The notes beneath the pieces were generated by a model, which saw only the letters and a list, made by a program, of their open reading frames with translations, searched no databases and was not told the DNA's origin. This document shows, in pieces, positions 9,566 through 18,877 of a stretch of DNA of 32,654 nucleotides. The DNA comes from an uncultured Eubacteriaceae bacterium. GTDB lineage: Bacteria > Bacillota > Clostridia > Lachnospirales > CAG-274. The stretch is from NCBI GenBank assembly GCA_948441255.1, contig CAOJPS010000005.1, forward strand, positions 1 through 32,654, read 5' to 3'. Within the stretch, counting starts at the first letter, position 1. Each line of letters starts with the position of its first letter. Made by a program: the position numbers and the translations under genes.

Positions 9566-9620
9566 AAAGAAATTCCGTGCTCCCTTGTGGTAATCCACAA
9601 AATCCGCCAGTAACACAGAA
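9550..9620 (-). ncRNA. ZTP (pfl) riboswitch aptamer upstream of purH
   Basis: Minus strand TTCTGTGTTACTGGCGGATTTTGTGGATTACCACAAGGGAGCACGGAATTTCTTTGCCGACCGTCTGGGCA: 9-bp P1 (UUCUGUGUU/AGCACGGAA), GUGG-AUUA-CCAC hairpin, GGCGG:CCGUC pseudoknot and the diagnostic GCCGACCGUCUGGGCA block; position upstream of purH. Confidence 0.93.
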
Positions 9621-9626
9621 TATTTA

Positions 9627-9767
9627 GGAAACACCGCACAAAGGATATTAAAAATAATTTTTTAAAGTTAAAATTTCCGTTATCGTGTCATTTTTCAAGA
9701 AAAATAACACTATCACTTCAATTTTTTTAAAAAATTATTTTTATTCTTTTAATTATGCGGTGTTTCC
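9627..9767. mobile_element. MITE-like element family 1, copy A (141 bp)
   Basis: Starts GGAAACACCG and ends CGGTGTTTCC; near-palindromic along its length; flanked by exact TTTA duplication (9623-9626 and 9768-9771); near-identical to 27014-27153 reverse-complemented. Confidence 0.88.
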
Positions 9768-9768
9768 T

Positions 9769-11094
9769 TTATACAAATAATTTTATAAAAAATATAAATG
9801 CTATTACACACATTACAATATTAACATCTTTCTTTCTGCCTGTCAATAATTTTAAGATAACATAACTTAAAACCCCAAAAACAAGACCTTCAGCGATACT
9901 ATATGTAAAAGGCATCATAACCATAGACAAAAAAGCCGGAATAGCCTCTGTAAAATCCGAAAAATCAATTTTAACTATAGAATCAGCCATAAACAACCCC
10001 ACAACAATAAGAGCCGGAGCAGTAGCAAAGCTTGGAATAGCTATAAAAACAGGAGAAAAAAACAGCGAAACAAAAAACAATCCAGCAGCTGTAATAGCAG
10101 TTAGTCCTGTTCTTCCTCCCTGCGCCACTCCTGAAGCGCTTTCAACAAAAGTAGTTGTAGTAGAAGTTCCCAAAACAGCACCCGCTACAGTTCCTACAGC
10201 GTCGGCCAAAAGCGCCGGTTTAAGTTTAGGCAGCCTGCCATCTTTGTCAACAAAGCCCGCCTTTTCAGAAACCCCAATAAGTGTAGCAATAGTATCAAAC
10301 ATATCAACAAATAAAAATGAGCAAAGCACAACAATAAAATCAAAAAATTGAATTTCACCAAAATCAATACTTTCAAAAGCCGTAAAAATATTAATATCAG
10401 TAATAGACGGAGGAAGACTTACTATACTTTCAGGTATAAGGCTTGGTGTATAAGGTGACGGCTGATACCAGCCAATAAGCTCACAGCCTATTCCCATAGC
10501 GTATGTAATCAAAATCCCCCAAAGCAAAGCTCCCTTAACTTTATAATATGACATAACGCCTATAATAATAACGCCTATAATTGTAAGGCACGGAGCAACC
10601 TCGCCAATATCTCCCGCCGTAATAAAAGTACTCTCATCAGCAACAACAATTCCAGAATTTTTCAGTCCAATAAAAGTAATAAACAAGCCAATACCAACAC
10701 TAACAGAAATTTTAAGATTTTTAGGAATAGCGTTAAAAATAGCCTCTCTGACATTTACAAAAGAAATCAGAATAAAAATTATCCCCTCAATAAAAACAGC
10801 GCAAAGAGCAATCTCCCAGCCATACTCTTTAGCGACAGTATAAGCAAAATAAGCGTTAAGCCCCATACTTGGAGCAAGAACAAAAGGATAATTAGCAAAA
10901 AAAGCCATACATAGTGTACCTACAACGGCAGCAAGAACCGTAGCGGTAAAAACAGCGCTGGAATTCATACCCGCACCGCCAAGAATATCTGGATTTACAG
11001 CAAGAATGTATGCCATAGTCATAAAAGTGGTAACCCCAGCATAAATCTCTGTTAAAACATTTGTATTATTTTCTTTAAGCTTAAAAAAGTTCAT
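9769..11094 (-). CDS. NCS2-family (AzgA-like) purine/hypoxanthine permease
   Basis: MNFFKLKENNTNVLTEIYAGVTTFMTMAYILAVNP...; internal start at 11094 preferred to the ORF-track start at 11166 because GGCGGTGAATAT RBS precedes it. Confidence 0.92.
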   Translation of the reverse strand: MNFFKLKENNTNVLTEIYAGVTTFMTMAYILAVNPDILGGAGMNSSAVFTATVLAAVVGTLCMAFFANYPFVLAPSMGLNAYFAYTVAKEYGWEIALCAVFIEGIIFILISFVNVREAIFNAIPKNLKISVSVGIGLFITFIGLKNSGIVVADESTFITAGDIGEVAPCLTIIGVIIIGVMSYYKVKGALLWGILITYAMGIGCELIGWYQPSPYTPSLIPESIVSLPPSITDINIFTAFESIDFGEIQFFDFIVVLCSFLFVDMFDTIATLIGVSEKAGFVDKDGRLPKLKPALLADAVGTVAGAVLGTSTTTTFVESASGVAQGGRTGLTAITAAGLFFVSLFFSPVFIAIPSFATAPALIVVGLFMADSIVKIDFSDFTEAIPAFLSMVMMPFTYSIAEGLVFGVLSYVILKLLTGRKKDVNIVMCVIAFIFFIKLFV

Positions 11095-11127
11095 ATATTC
11101 ACCGCCAATATATAGTAAAATTATCAT

Positions 11128-11173
11128 TAAGAACTTGTTTTTAATCAAGCTAAAAAACTCACGCAAGTTCTTA
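11128..11173 (-). promoter_or_regulatory. Hairpin in the permease 5' leader
   Basis: Perfect 10-bp inverted repeat TAAGAACTTG ... CAAGTTCTTA within the leader between promoter and RBS. Confidence 0.5.
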
Positions 11174-11216
11174 GAAACATTGATTGATAAAAAACGCCCT
11201 AATCTATAGTTTCTTA

Positions 11217-11246
11217 ATTATACTAAACACCCACACCTTATGTCAA
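11217..11246 (-). promoter_or_regulatory. Sigma-A type promoter of the permease gene
   Basis: Minus strand TTGACA-18 nt-TATAAT (both boxes match consensus). Confidence 0.8.
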
Positions 11247-11287
11247 TCAAATCAGAAAATTTCATAAAAACTAACTAAAAAATCAAA

Positions 11288-13414
11288 TTATTTCCTCTTT
11301 AAATTAACTATTTCCACTAAACCGCTATTGTCATCTTTCAATATAATATCGCCTGTACATTTTTCCTGTGTTTGAGGCAAAACCATATCAACACTTAAAA
11401 GCTTTCTATTTTTCAAAAGTTCCCTTGCGTCTTTTTTATCCAGCATCTTTCCATATACTTGAACATTATTTTTCCAAAGAGAAAATTTACATCCTCTTTG
11501 CCAGTTTGTACAATAAAAACTTTTACTGTTTTCTACAATTTCTCCATCGCCGCATTTTGGACATTTCCCCAAACTATCAAATTTCTTGCCGCCTTTTTTG
11601 CTTTTTACATTCTCTGCCGGAAAAACAACATTTTTCACAGAAATTTTAGATTGTTCAACAATATAATTAACATACCTTACAATACTTCCCATAAATTTTT
11701 TATCGTCCATTTTTCCTTTAGAAACCGAAGTCAAGCCTTTTTCCCACCTTCCTGTTGTTTCAGGTGATTTAAGTTCAGGAGGAACTACATCTATAAGTTT
11801 CATACCCTTATCAGTAGGAATAATATTTTTTCCATTTCTAAAAACATACCCTACCTGAAGAAGTCTTTCAATAATAGCCGCTCTTGTAGCAGGTGTTCCA
11901 AGACCACTATCTTTAAGCTGTTCTTTTAACTCTTCGTCCTCAACAAATCTTCCGGCGTTTCCCATAGCTGACAAAAGCATAGCCTCATTATACATTTTAG
12001 GAGGAAGTGTTTTCTTTTCAACAGATTCAGCACTTTCATTTGTAACAATATCACCTTTCTTTACATTAGGCAAAATATCTTCTTTTTTATCGTTTTTGCC
12101 CTGAATATTAAGAACTGTCCAGCCTTTTTCCAAAATAGAAGTTCCTTTAGTAATAAAATTATGTATGTCAACCGCCGTAATAATTTTTGTAGTATTATAA
12201 ACATACTGAGGATAAAAAACAGCCATAAATCGTCTTACAATCAAATCATAAACCTTAAACTCATCATCGCTCAAAGAAGAGATATTAATTTTAATGTCAG
12301 TAGGAATGATAGCGTGGTGGTCTGTAATTTTTGAATTGTCAATAATTCTTTTACCTAATGGAAGTTTTTTAAGATTTAAAATATAATCAGAAAAACTTTT
12401 ATACTGTTCAACTAAATTTATCTTATTAAGTGTTGACTTAATTTTAGGAATCATATCATCAGACAAATATCTGCTGTCAGTTCTCGGGTAAGTTATTAAC
12501 TTCCTTTTTTCGTACAAATCCTGAGCAATACTCAAAGTTTGCTTAGCGGAGAAAGAATATTTTTTATTGCAATCTCTCTGAAGCTCTGTCAAATCATACA
12601 AAAGAGGAGGAAGTTGTCTGTTCTCCTTATTTTCAACAGAAACTACAACTCCTTGTTTTCCTCTAACCTCCTCAACAATTTTCAAAGCCTTTTCCCTATC
12701 AAAAATTTTACTGTCATTTTCCTTTATATCAATCCAAGTACTTTTATATCCATCAAAAACACCGATAACTTCCCAGTACGTTTTAGGAACAAACTCGTTT
12801 ATCTCCTTTTGTCTTTGAACTAAAATAGCCAATGTAGGGGTCTGAACTCTGCCAATACTTAAAAGAGTATTATATTTAAGGGTAAACGCCCTTGAGGCAT
12901 TTATTCCCACAAGCCAGTCCGCTTCCGAACGGCATTTAGCGGATATATACAAATTATCATACTCACTTCCGTCCTTAAGATTATTAAAACCATCTTTAAT
13001 AGCGGAATCTGTCATACTTGAAATCCAAAGTCTTTTAAAACTTTTTTTGCATTTAACCAGATTATAAATATATCTAAAAATAAGTTCTCCCTCTCGCCCG
13101 CTGTCAGTAGCGCATATTATATAAGATATATCTTTTCCGTTCATAAGCTTTTTAAGTATATCAAACTGTTTTTTTGTGGAATAAATAGCTTTGGTTTTTA
13201 TATTCTCAGGAATAATAGGAAGCGTATCAACCCTCCACTTTTTCAATTCCTTATTATAGTCCTCCGGGTCATACAATGTAACAAGATGTCCCACTGCCCA
13301 AGAAACAATATACTCGTCGGAAAACAAAAAACCGTCGCCTTTTCCTCCGCACTTTAAAACCCTTGCGATATCTCTGCCAACAGAAGGTTTTTCGGCAACA
13401 ACCAAAGTTTTCAT
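11288..13414 (-). CDS. topB: DNA topoisomerase III
   Basis: 708 aa; MKTLVVAEKPSVGRDIARVL, CATDSGREGELIFRYIY, SIGRVQTPTLAILV, LITYPRTDSRYL, C-terminal zinc ribbon. Confidence 0.95.
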   Translation of the reverse strand: MKTLVVAEKPSVGRDIARVLKCGGKGDGFLFSDEYIVSWAVGHLVTLYDPEDYNKELKKWRVDTLPIIPENIKTKAIYSTKKQFDILKKLMNGKDISYIICATDSGREGELIFRYIYNLVKCKKSFKRLWISSMTDSAIKDGFNNLKDGSEYDNLYISAKCRSEADWLVGINASRAFTLKYNTLLSIGRVQTPTLAILVQRQKEINEFVPKTYWEVIGVFDGYKSTWIDIKENDSKIFDREKALKIVEEVRGKQGVVVSVENKENRQLPPLLYDLTELQRDCNKKYSFSAKQTLSIAQDLYEKRKLITYPRTDSRYLSDDMIPKIKSTLNKINLVEQYKSFSDYILNLKKLPLGKRIIDNSKITDHHAIIPTDIKINISSLSDDEFKVYDLIVRRFMAVFYPQYVYNTTKIITAVDIHNFITKGTSILEKGWTVLNIQGKNDKKEDILPNVKKGDIVTNESAESVEKKTLPPKMYNEAMLLSAMGNAGRFVEDEELKEQLKDSGLGTPATRAAIIERLLQVGYVFRNGKNIIPTDKGMKLIDVVPPELKSPETTGRWEKGLTSVSKGKMDDKKFMGSIVRYVNYIVEQSKISVKNVVFPAENVKSKKGGKKFDSLGKCPKCGDGEIVENSKSFYCTNWQRGCKFSLWKNNVQVYGKMLDKKDARELLKNRKLLSVDMVLPQTQEKCTGDIILKDDNSGLVEIVNLKRK

Positions 13415-13442
13415 AAAACAAACAACCTTTCAAAAGGAAAAA

Positions 13443-14120
13443 TCAGCAAAACATTTCTTTTTCCTTATCCTCAAATTTTTTTCTTTCAATTAAAATTTTT
13501 TCAACCTTTTTCTTAACTCTTTGCAAAGCATTGTCAATTGACTTTTCATCTTTTCCTACAATATTCGATATTTCATAATAGCTTTTTCCTCTAAGGTATA
13601 ATATTAAAACTTTACGTTCAAGCTTACTTAAATTATGAAGAATTTTTTCTTCAATATAGTTTTTATCCTCACGCCCAATCAAAAGTTCCTCAGGATTTGA
13701 AAGCTTGTCAGCAAACAACTCTATATAAGAACACTCATTATCATCGTAAATAATATTATTTAAAGAAAGCGAAGAATTAAGAGGAATATGCTTTTGTCTT
13801 GACGCGGACTTAATAGCCGTTATAATCTGCCGTTTAACACAAAGTTCCGCAAAAGAATAAAAAATATAGCTCCCATCAAAATCTCTTATGGCCTTATAAA
13901 GTCCAATCATTCCCTCTTGTATAATATCCTCGTGGTCAGCTCCGATAATAAAATAAGGTCTTGCTTTCACTCTAACAAGCTTTTTATACTTTTCAATAAT
14001 ATATTCCAAAGCTAACTCATCTCCATTATGAATAAGCTCAATAATATTCTCGTCTTTCAATTTTTCATAGTCTTTATATCCCGAATAAACAGCATATAAA
14101 CTATTATCTCCCATAAACAC
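13443..14120 (-). CDS. sigH: RNA polymerase sporulation sigma factor SigH
   Basis: 225 aa; IIEKYKKLVRVKARPYFIIGADHEDIIQEGMIGLYKAIRDF; downstream of rae1/rlmB as in Firmicutes. Confidence 0.92.
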   Translation of the reverse strand: MFMGDNSLYAVYSGYKDYEKLKDENIIELIHNGDELALEYIIEKYKKLVRVKARPYFIIGADHEDIIQEGMIGLYKAIRDFDGSYIFYSFAELCVKRQIITAIKSASRQKHIPLNSSLSLNNIIYDDNECSYIELFADKLSNPEELLIGREDKNYIEEKILHNLSKLERKVLILYLRGKSYYEISNIVGKDEKSIDNALQRVKKKVEKILIERKKFEDKEKEMFC

Positions 14121-14144
14121 ACTCTCCCAATAAACAACAAAAGA

Positions 14145-14657
14145 TTAGCCGCGGCGCATTTTTTCAAGCCAAGCAGCTGTTTCTCTGTCCAAATTATCAA
14201 TAAGCATATTATTTTTGACAGGTTTCATTTCCTCAATTTTTTCTCTTATATGCTTTCTCGCAAGTTTAACATCCTGTTCAAGTTCTCTGGCAGACATACG
14301 AACAGCGCCCTGACTCATAATAATAATCTGCTCCAAACCATCTGAAGTAGCAACTTTAACTTTATATTTATCCTTAAACACCGTTGCGGTACGTTCTATG
14401 TAATTATCAGCCGTTTCCGCCTCTTTTGTATAAACAACATAAATTTCATTATATTTATATATACTTCCAACACCGCCTTTAACCAAATGAGCGTCAAAAA
14501 CAAGAATAACATTCACTTTTTTATACCCTTGATAATCACCCATAATATTAATAAGCTTGTCCCTCGCGTCTTCCAAAGACTCCTCAGCGATTTTTTTAAG
14601 GGAGTTCCAAGCGAAAATAATATTATATCCATCAACAAGCAAATACTCATCACTCAA
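14145..14657 (-). CDS. rae1: NYN-domain ribosome-associated endonuclease (YacP/Rae1 family)
   Basis: SDEYLLVDGYNIIFAWNSLKKIAEESLEDARDKLINIMGDYQGYK; TTG start at 14657 with RBS GGGTGA preferred over the ORF-track start. Confidence 0.85.
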   Translation of the reverse strand: MSDEYLLVDGYNIIFAWNSLKKIAEESLEDARDKLINIMGDYQGYKKVNVILVFDAHLVKGGVGSIYKYNEIYVVYTKEAETADNYIERTATVFKDKYKVKVATSDGLEQIIIMSQGAVRMSARELEQDVKLARKHIREKIEEMKPVKNNMLIDNLDRETAAWLEKMRRG

Positions 14658-14667
14658 AAAAATCACC

Positions 14668-15540
14668 CTACCGTTTTTGTCTTTGGCGCACAACTTCATA
14701 CATAATAAGACCAGCGGCAACAGAAGCATTCAAAGAAGAAATTTTACCAAGCATAGGTATTTTAACGGCAAAATCGCATTTTTTTCTAACAAGCCTGCCA
14801 ACACCTTCACCTTCACTTCCAATAACAACAGCGACAGCACCATCAAGAGGCGCGTCAAAATACTCTTGACCATTCATATCGGCGCAGGCAATCCAAACCC
14901 CAAGTTCTTTAAGTTCGTCAATAGTATTAGCGATATTTGTAACCCTCGCTACAGGAACATATTCAACAGCTCCAGCGGAAGCCTTGCTAACCACCTCAGT
15001 CAGTCCAACAGCTCTCCTTTTGGGGATAATAACCCCGTGAGTGCCGCTTGCGTCAGCAGTTCTCAAAATAGCGCCAAGATTATGAGGGTCAGTAATCTCG
15101 TCAAGAATAATAATAAAAGGTTCTTCTCTTTTATCTTTTGCCGCCTGAATAATATCCGAAACCTCAACATATTCTTTCGCCGGACAAAGAGCAATAACCC
15201 CCTGACAGTTATTAGACCTGCTCATTTCAGCCATTTTATTTTTATCAACTTCCTGAATAACTATTCCTCGTTCAACGGCTTTTGCCACAATAACTTTCAA
15301 AGTTCCCTCAATTTCGCCTTTTTTAACAATAATCTTATCAATAGTTCTTCCGCTGTTAATAGCCTCAAGAACAGGGTTTCTCCCCTCAAGCTGAAATTCT
15401 CCGCAAAAATCATCATCTCTTTTATAATACTTATTAAACTTATTTAAATACCCTATATCAAATTTCTTTGGTTCCTTATTTTCAAATTCCCGTTTTTTTT
15501 GTTTACTATCAAAACCTTTTTTTCCTTTGTCATTTTTCAA
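14668..15540 (-). CDS. rlmB: 23S rRNA (guanosine-2'-O-)-methyltransferase RlmB (SpoU family)
   Basis: GRNPVLEAINSGRTIDKIIVKKG, LDEITDPHNLGAILRTADASG, VVIGSEGEGVGRL, SLNASVAAGLIMYE. Confidence 0.93.
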   Translation of the reverse strand: MKNDKGKKGFDSKQKKREFENKEPKKFDIGYLNKFNKYYKRDDDFCGEFQLEGRNPVLEAINSGRTIDKIIVKKGEIEGTLKVIVAKAVERGIVIQEVDKNKMAEMSRSNNCQGVIALCPAKEYVEVSDIIQAAKDKREEPFIIILDEITDPHNLGAILRTADASGTHGVIIPKRRAVGLTEVVSKASAGAVEYVPVARVTNIANTIDELKELGVWIACADMNGQEYFDAPLDGAVAVVIGSEGEGVGRLVRKKCDFAVKIPMLGKISSLNASVAAGLIMYEVVRQRQKR

Positions 15541-15971
15541 AATAAAATCTCCTTTTCAATACAAATATTAAAAATCTCCGCAAGCCTTTCATTTTCACCT
15601 TTTATATATAAATAACCAAATAGCGCCTCAAGACCGGTAGCGTGCCTATAATCTACAACAGAAGCGTTTTTAGCGGAAGTAAAACTCTTAGCGTTCCTTC
15701 CTCTTTTCAAAACAGCAAGCTCCTCTTGTGTAACAACGTCTTTTATTCTGTTAAACATTTCAGCCTGAGCCTTTGCGTTGACAAATTTCTTAGAAATTCC
15801 GTGAAGTTTGTTTACAGACATATTACCTTTTTCAATAACCATAGTTCTAACAAAAATCTCAAAAACAGCATCTCCTATATAGGCAAGATTCAAAGGAGAA
15901 TATTCTCCCGCGTCAGTTTTAAAATTATTCTTAAAATTATGAGAAACTGTATCAAAAAAATCCTCAATCAT
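15537..15971 (-). CDS. mrnC: Mini-ribonuclease III
   Basis: PLNLAYIGDAVFEIFVRTMVIEKGNMSVNKLHGISKKFVNAKAQA, RGRNAKS, VVDYRHATGLEALFGYLYI; likely start at MIEDFF, approximately 15971. Confidence 0.9.
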   Translation of the reverse strand: MIEDFFDTVSHNFKNNFKTDAGEYSPLNLAYIGDAVFEIFVRTMVIEKGNMSVNKLHGISKKFVNAKAQAEMFNRIKDVVTQEELAVLKRGRNAKSFTSAKNASVVDYRHATGLEALFGYLYIKGENERLAEIFNICIEKEILF

Positions 15972-15972
15972 A

Positions 15973-17373
15973 TTATTTTCTGCTCCACCTAACCCCTGCG
16001 GAAGTATCCTCAATAACAATACCTCTTTTTGCGATTTCATCTCGTATTCTGTCGGCTTCCGCCCAGTTTTTATTTTTCCTTGCCTCTTGCCTTTCAGCGA
16101 TAAGAAGTTCTATTTCCTCATCGTCAGAAGACTTGTTTTCTTTCAAAGGCTCAATTCCCAAAATATGACATAACTCAACAATTTTTAACAAAACAGCATC
16201 CGCAAACAATTTCGTTGAGTTTTCATTTACATTTTTATTAGCAAACTTAACAAACTCAAATATAGAGGAAACCGCGTCCGCCGTATTGAAATCATCATCC
16301 ATACTTTCCTCAAATCGTTCTTTATATTTCACGCATTCTTCGATAAGCTTTCGCTCACTTTCTGAAATATCACCATCTTTTCCATTAACAGCGATAAAAC
16401 TTAAATCTTTAACACAGTTTTTAATTCTGTCAAGCCCATTTCCAGCAGCTTCCATCAAATCTTTGCTAAAATTAATAGGACTTCTGTAATGACCGTTTAA
16501 AATAAAAAACCTTATAACATCATAAGGAATCACCTTAGCAATTTCTCTCAAAGTAAAAAAATTGCCCTTAGACTTTGACATTTTTTCGTTATCAACATTT
16601 ATAAAACCATTGTGCAGCCAATATTTTGAAAAAGGTTTGCCATTTGCCGCCTCACTCTGAGCGATTTCATTTTCGTGATGCGGAAAAATAAGGTCTTCTC
16701 CTCCGGCATGAATATCTATAGTATCACCGAGATATCTTTTTGCCATAACAGAGCATTCAATATGCCAGCCTGGTCTTCCATCTCCCCAAGGAGAATCCCA
16801 TTTTGGCTCACCAGGTTTAAAAGGCTTCCACAATACAAAATCCATAGGATTTTTCTTTTCCCTGTCAATTTCAATTCTCGCTCCCGCCTCAAGGTCATCA
16901 ATATTTTTTCCAGAAAGTTTTCCATATCCAGCAAAAGACTTTGTATCAAAATAGACAGTTCCGTTCACCTCATAAGCAAACCCTTTTTCAACAAGTGTTT
17001 CAATCATTTCTATAATATAAGGCATTTCCTCCGTAACACGCGGATTTTTAGTTGCCGGCTCAACATTAAGTCCATCAGCGTCTTTTATAGCCTCATTAAC
17101 AAATCTGTCAGCAATATCTTTAGCCGAAACATTTTCTTCATTAGCCCTTTTAATAATTTTATCATCTACATCAGTAAAATTCTGTACATAATTAACTTCA
17201 TACCCTTTGTATTCCATATACCTTCTTATTGTATCAAAAATAACATAAGGTCTTGCGTTTCCAATATGAATATAATCATAAACCGTAGGACCGCATACAT
17301 ACATCTTAACTTTATTTTCTTCCAAGGGAACAAATTCCTCTTTTTTTCTTGTCAATGTATTATAAAGTTTCAT
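15973..17373 (-). CDS. cysS: Cysteinyl-tRNA synthetase
   Basis: YVCGPTVYDYIHIGNARPYVIFDTIRRYMEYKGYEVNYVQNFTDVDDKII; KMSKSKGNF. ATG at 17373 preferred over TTG at 17379. Confidence 0.97.
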   Translation of the reverse strand: MKLYNTLTRKKEEFVPLEENKVKMYVCGPTVYDYIHIGNARPYVIFDTIRRYMEYKGYEVNYVQNFTDVDDKIIKRANEENVSAKDIADRFVNEAIKDADGLNVEPATKNPRVTEEMPYIIEMIETLVEKGFAYEVNGTVYFDTKSFAGYGKLSGKNIDDLEAGARIEIDREKKNPMDFVLWKPFKPGEPKWDSPWGDGRPGWHIECSVMAKRYLGDTIDIHAGGEDLIFPHHENEIAQSEAANGKPFSKYWLHNGFINVDNEKMSKSKGNFFTLREIAKVIPYDVIRFFILNGHYRSPINFSKDLMEAAGNGLDRIKNCVKDLSFIAVNGKDGDISESERKLIEECVKYKERFEESMDDDFNTADAVSSIFEFVKFANKNVNENSTKLFADAVLLKIVELCHILGIEPLKENKSSDDEEIELLIAERQEARKNKNWAEADRIRDEIAKRGIVIEDTSAGVRWSRK

Positions 17374-17375
17374 AA

Positions 17376-18110
17376 TCAACTATTCTCCTTATCATCGCCT
17401 AAAACATAATTCAATTTTTTCTGCATTTTTTCAACCTTAATTCTTAAAGCGCATATTTCCATTTCAATAGGGTCAGGAAACTTAATTTGGTCAAGACAAT
17501 CAGATGGTGTATCTTCTCCCTTATAACATTTATTATGTCTTTTAATAACTCTTGCCGGAACGCCAACAGCGGTGCAATTAGAGGGAACCTCATTCAGAAC
17601 CACCGAGCCCGCTCCTATTTTAGCATTATCCCCAACTTTAAAAGGACCAAGAATTTTAGTACCAGAACCAATCATAACATTATTGCCAATAGTAGGGTGT
17701 CTCTTTCCGTGTTCTTTCCCAGTACCTCCAAGAGTAACTCCCTGATAAATAAGCACATTATCACCTATTTCACAGGTTTCGCCAATAACAACTCCCATAC
17801 CGTGGTCAATAAAAAGACCTTTTCCTATTTTGGCGCCGGGATGAATTTCAATTCCCGTAAAAAATCTCGAAAACTGAGAAATAAGCCTTGCCGGAAAATA
17901 CAACTCCATATTATAAAGCCTATGAGAAATCTTATGGAAAATACAAGCCCAAAAACAAGGATACAAAAATACTTCCGCTTTACTTTTAACAGCAGGGTCT
18001 TTCTTTTTAATGGTTTCCATTTGCTTGTCAACTTCTTTTTTAATTCCAAAAACAACACTAAAAACAACCGCAATTTTCAAAAAGGAAAAAAACAATTTTT
18101 TCAAACTCAT
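17376..18110 (-). CDS. cysE: Serine O-acetyltransferase
   Basis: Left-handed beta-helix hexapeptide repeats [64 protein letters not shown]. Start at 18110 with GAGGTG RBS. Confidence 0.93.
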   Translation of the reverse strand: MSLKKLFFSFLKIAVVFSVVFGIKKEVDKQMETIKKKDPAVKSKAEVFLYPCFWACIFHKISHRLYNMELYFPARLISQFSRFFTGIEIHPGAKIGKGLFIDHGMGVVIGETCEIGDNVLIYQGVTLGGTGKEHGKRHPTIGNNVMIGSGTKILGPFKVGDNAKIGAGSVVLNEVPSNCTAVGVPARVIKRHNKCYKGEDTPSDCLDQIKFPDPIEMEICALRIKVEKMQKKLNYVLGDDKENS

Positions 18111-18138
18111 TAAAAACACACCTCATTTACAGTAATAT

Positions 18139-18624
18139 TTATAAGCCAACCCTTTCAACCAAACAAACGGCTTTTGCCGAAATACCTTCTTCTCTTCCCG
18201 TAAAGCCAAGCTTTTCCTCGGTAGTAGCTTTAACGCTTACAGAATCTATATCCATTTCAAGGCATTCAGAGATATTTTTCTCCATATTATTAATATATTG
18301 CGACATCTTAGGTTTTTGTGCTACAATAATACTGTCTATATTGACAATTTTATATCCATCGTTTTTAATAAGAGCATATACTCTTTTAAGAAGTTCCATA
18401 CTCGAAATTCCTTTAAATTCTTCCTCCGTATCAGGAAAAAGTTTTCCTATATCACCTTTTTTACAAGCTCCAACAATGCTGTCCATAACAGCGTGAATTA
18501 AAACGTCAGCGTCAGAATGCCCAATAAGCCCTTTTTCATATGGTATATCAACACCGCCTATAATCAGTTTTCTGTCTTTTTCAAATTTATGTACATCATA
18601 CCCAAGACCAACCCTTATATTCAA
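18139..18624 (-). CDS. ispF: 2-C-methyl-D-erythritol 2,4-cyclodiphosphate synthase
   Basis: NIRVGLGYDVHKFEKDRKLIIGGVDIPYEKGLIGHSDADVLIHAVMDSI; TTG start at 18624 with GGGAGG RBS (ORF-track start lies inside a repeat element). Confidence 0.92.
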   Translation of the reverse strand: MNIRVGLGYDVHKFEKDRKLIIGGVDIPYEKGLIGHSDADVLIHAVMDSIVGACKKGDIGKLFPDTEEEFKGISSMELLKRVYALIKNDGYKIVNIDSIIVAQKPKMSQYINNMEKNISECLEMDIDSVSVKATTEEKLGFTGREEGISAKAVCLVERVGL

Positions 18625-18651
18625 AACATAACCTCCCAAATAAAAATAAAT

Positions 18652-18877
18652 AACGTGAGTTCGACGAAAAATTATAGTGAAACTCAGCGAAACGTAGTTT
18701 CGCACAAAAGTTTTTGCCTCGCTTTTTTCAAAAAGCGAGCGGAGTTTGAGGCAGAGCCTCAAGGTTTTTAACGCTCAAAGAGCATTTTTGGGGGTTTGGA
18801 CCCTTTTTATCGGGAAAGCGTTCCCGTTTCGATAGAAAAAGGGTCCAATTAAATATAAACTTCATCGAACTCACGTT
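18652..18877. mobile_element. 226-bp multi-hairpin TIR element
   Basis: Termini AACGTGAGTTCGACGAA / TTCATCGAACTCACGTT (17-bp TIR, one mismatch) with exact AAAT duplication outside (18648-18651 and 18878-18881); five internal hairpins. Confidence 0.75.

Noticed and set aside
14557-15447. 296-aa plus-strand ORF
   Set aside because: Entirely antisense to rlmB and rae1, whose products are clearly recognisable; low-complexity Asn/Ser/Phe composition typical of antisense ORFs in AT-rich DNA.
16675-17409. 244-aa plus-strand ORF
   Set aside because: Antisense to cysS; no recognisable domain.
18111-18138. Possible T-box upstream of cysE/cysS
   Set aside because: The intergenic gap is too short and no T-box motif is present.
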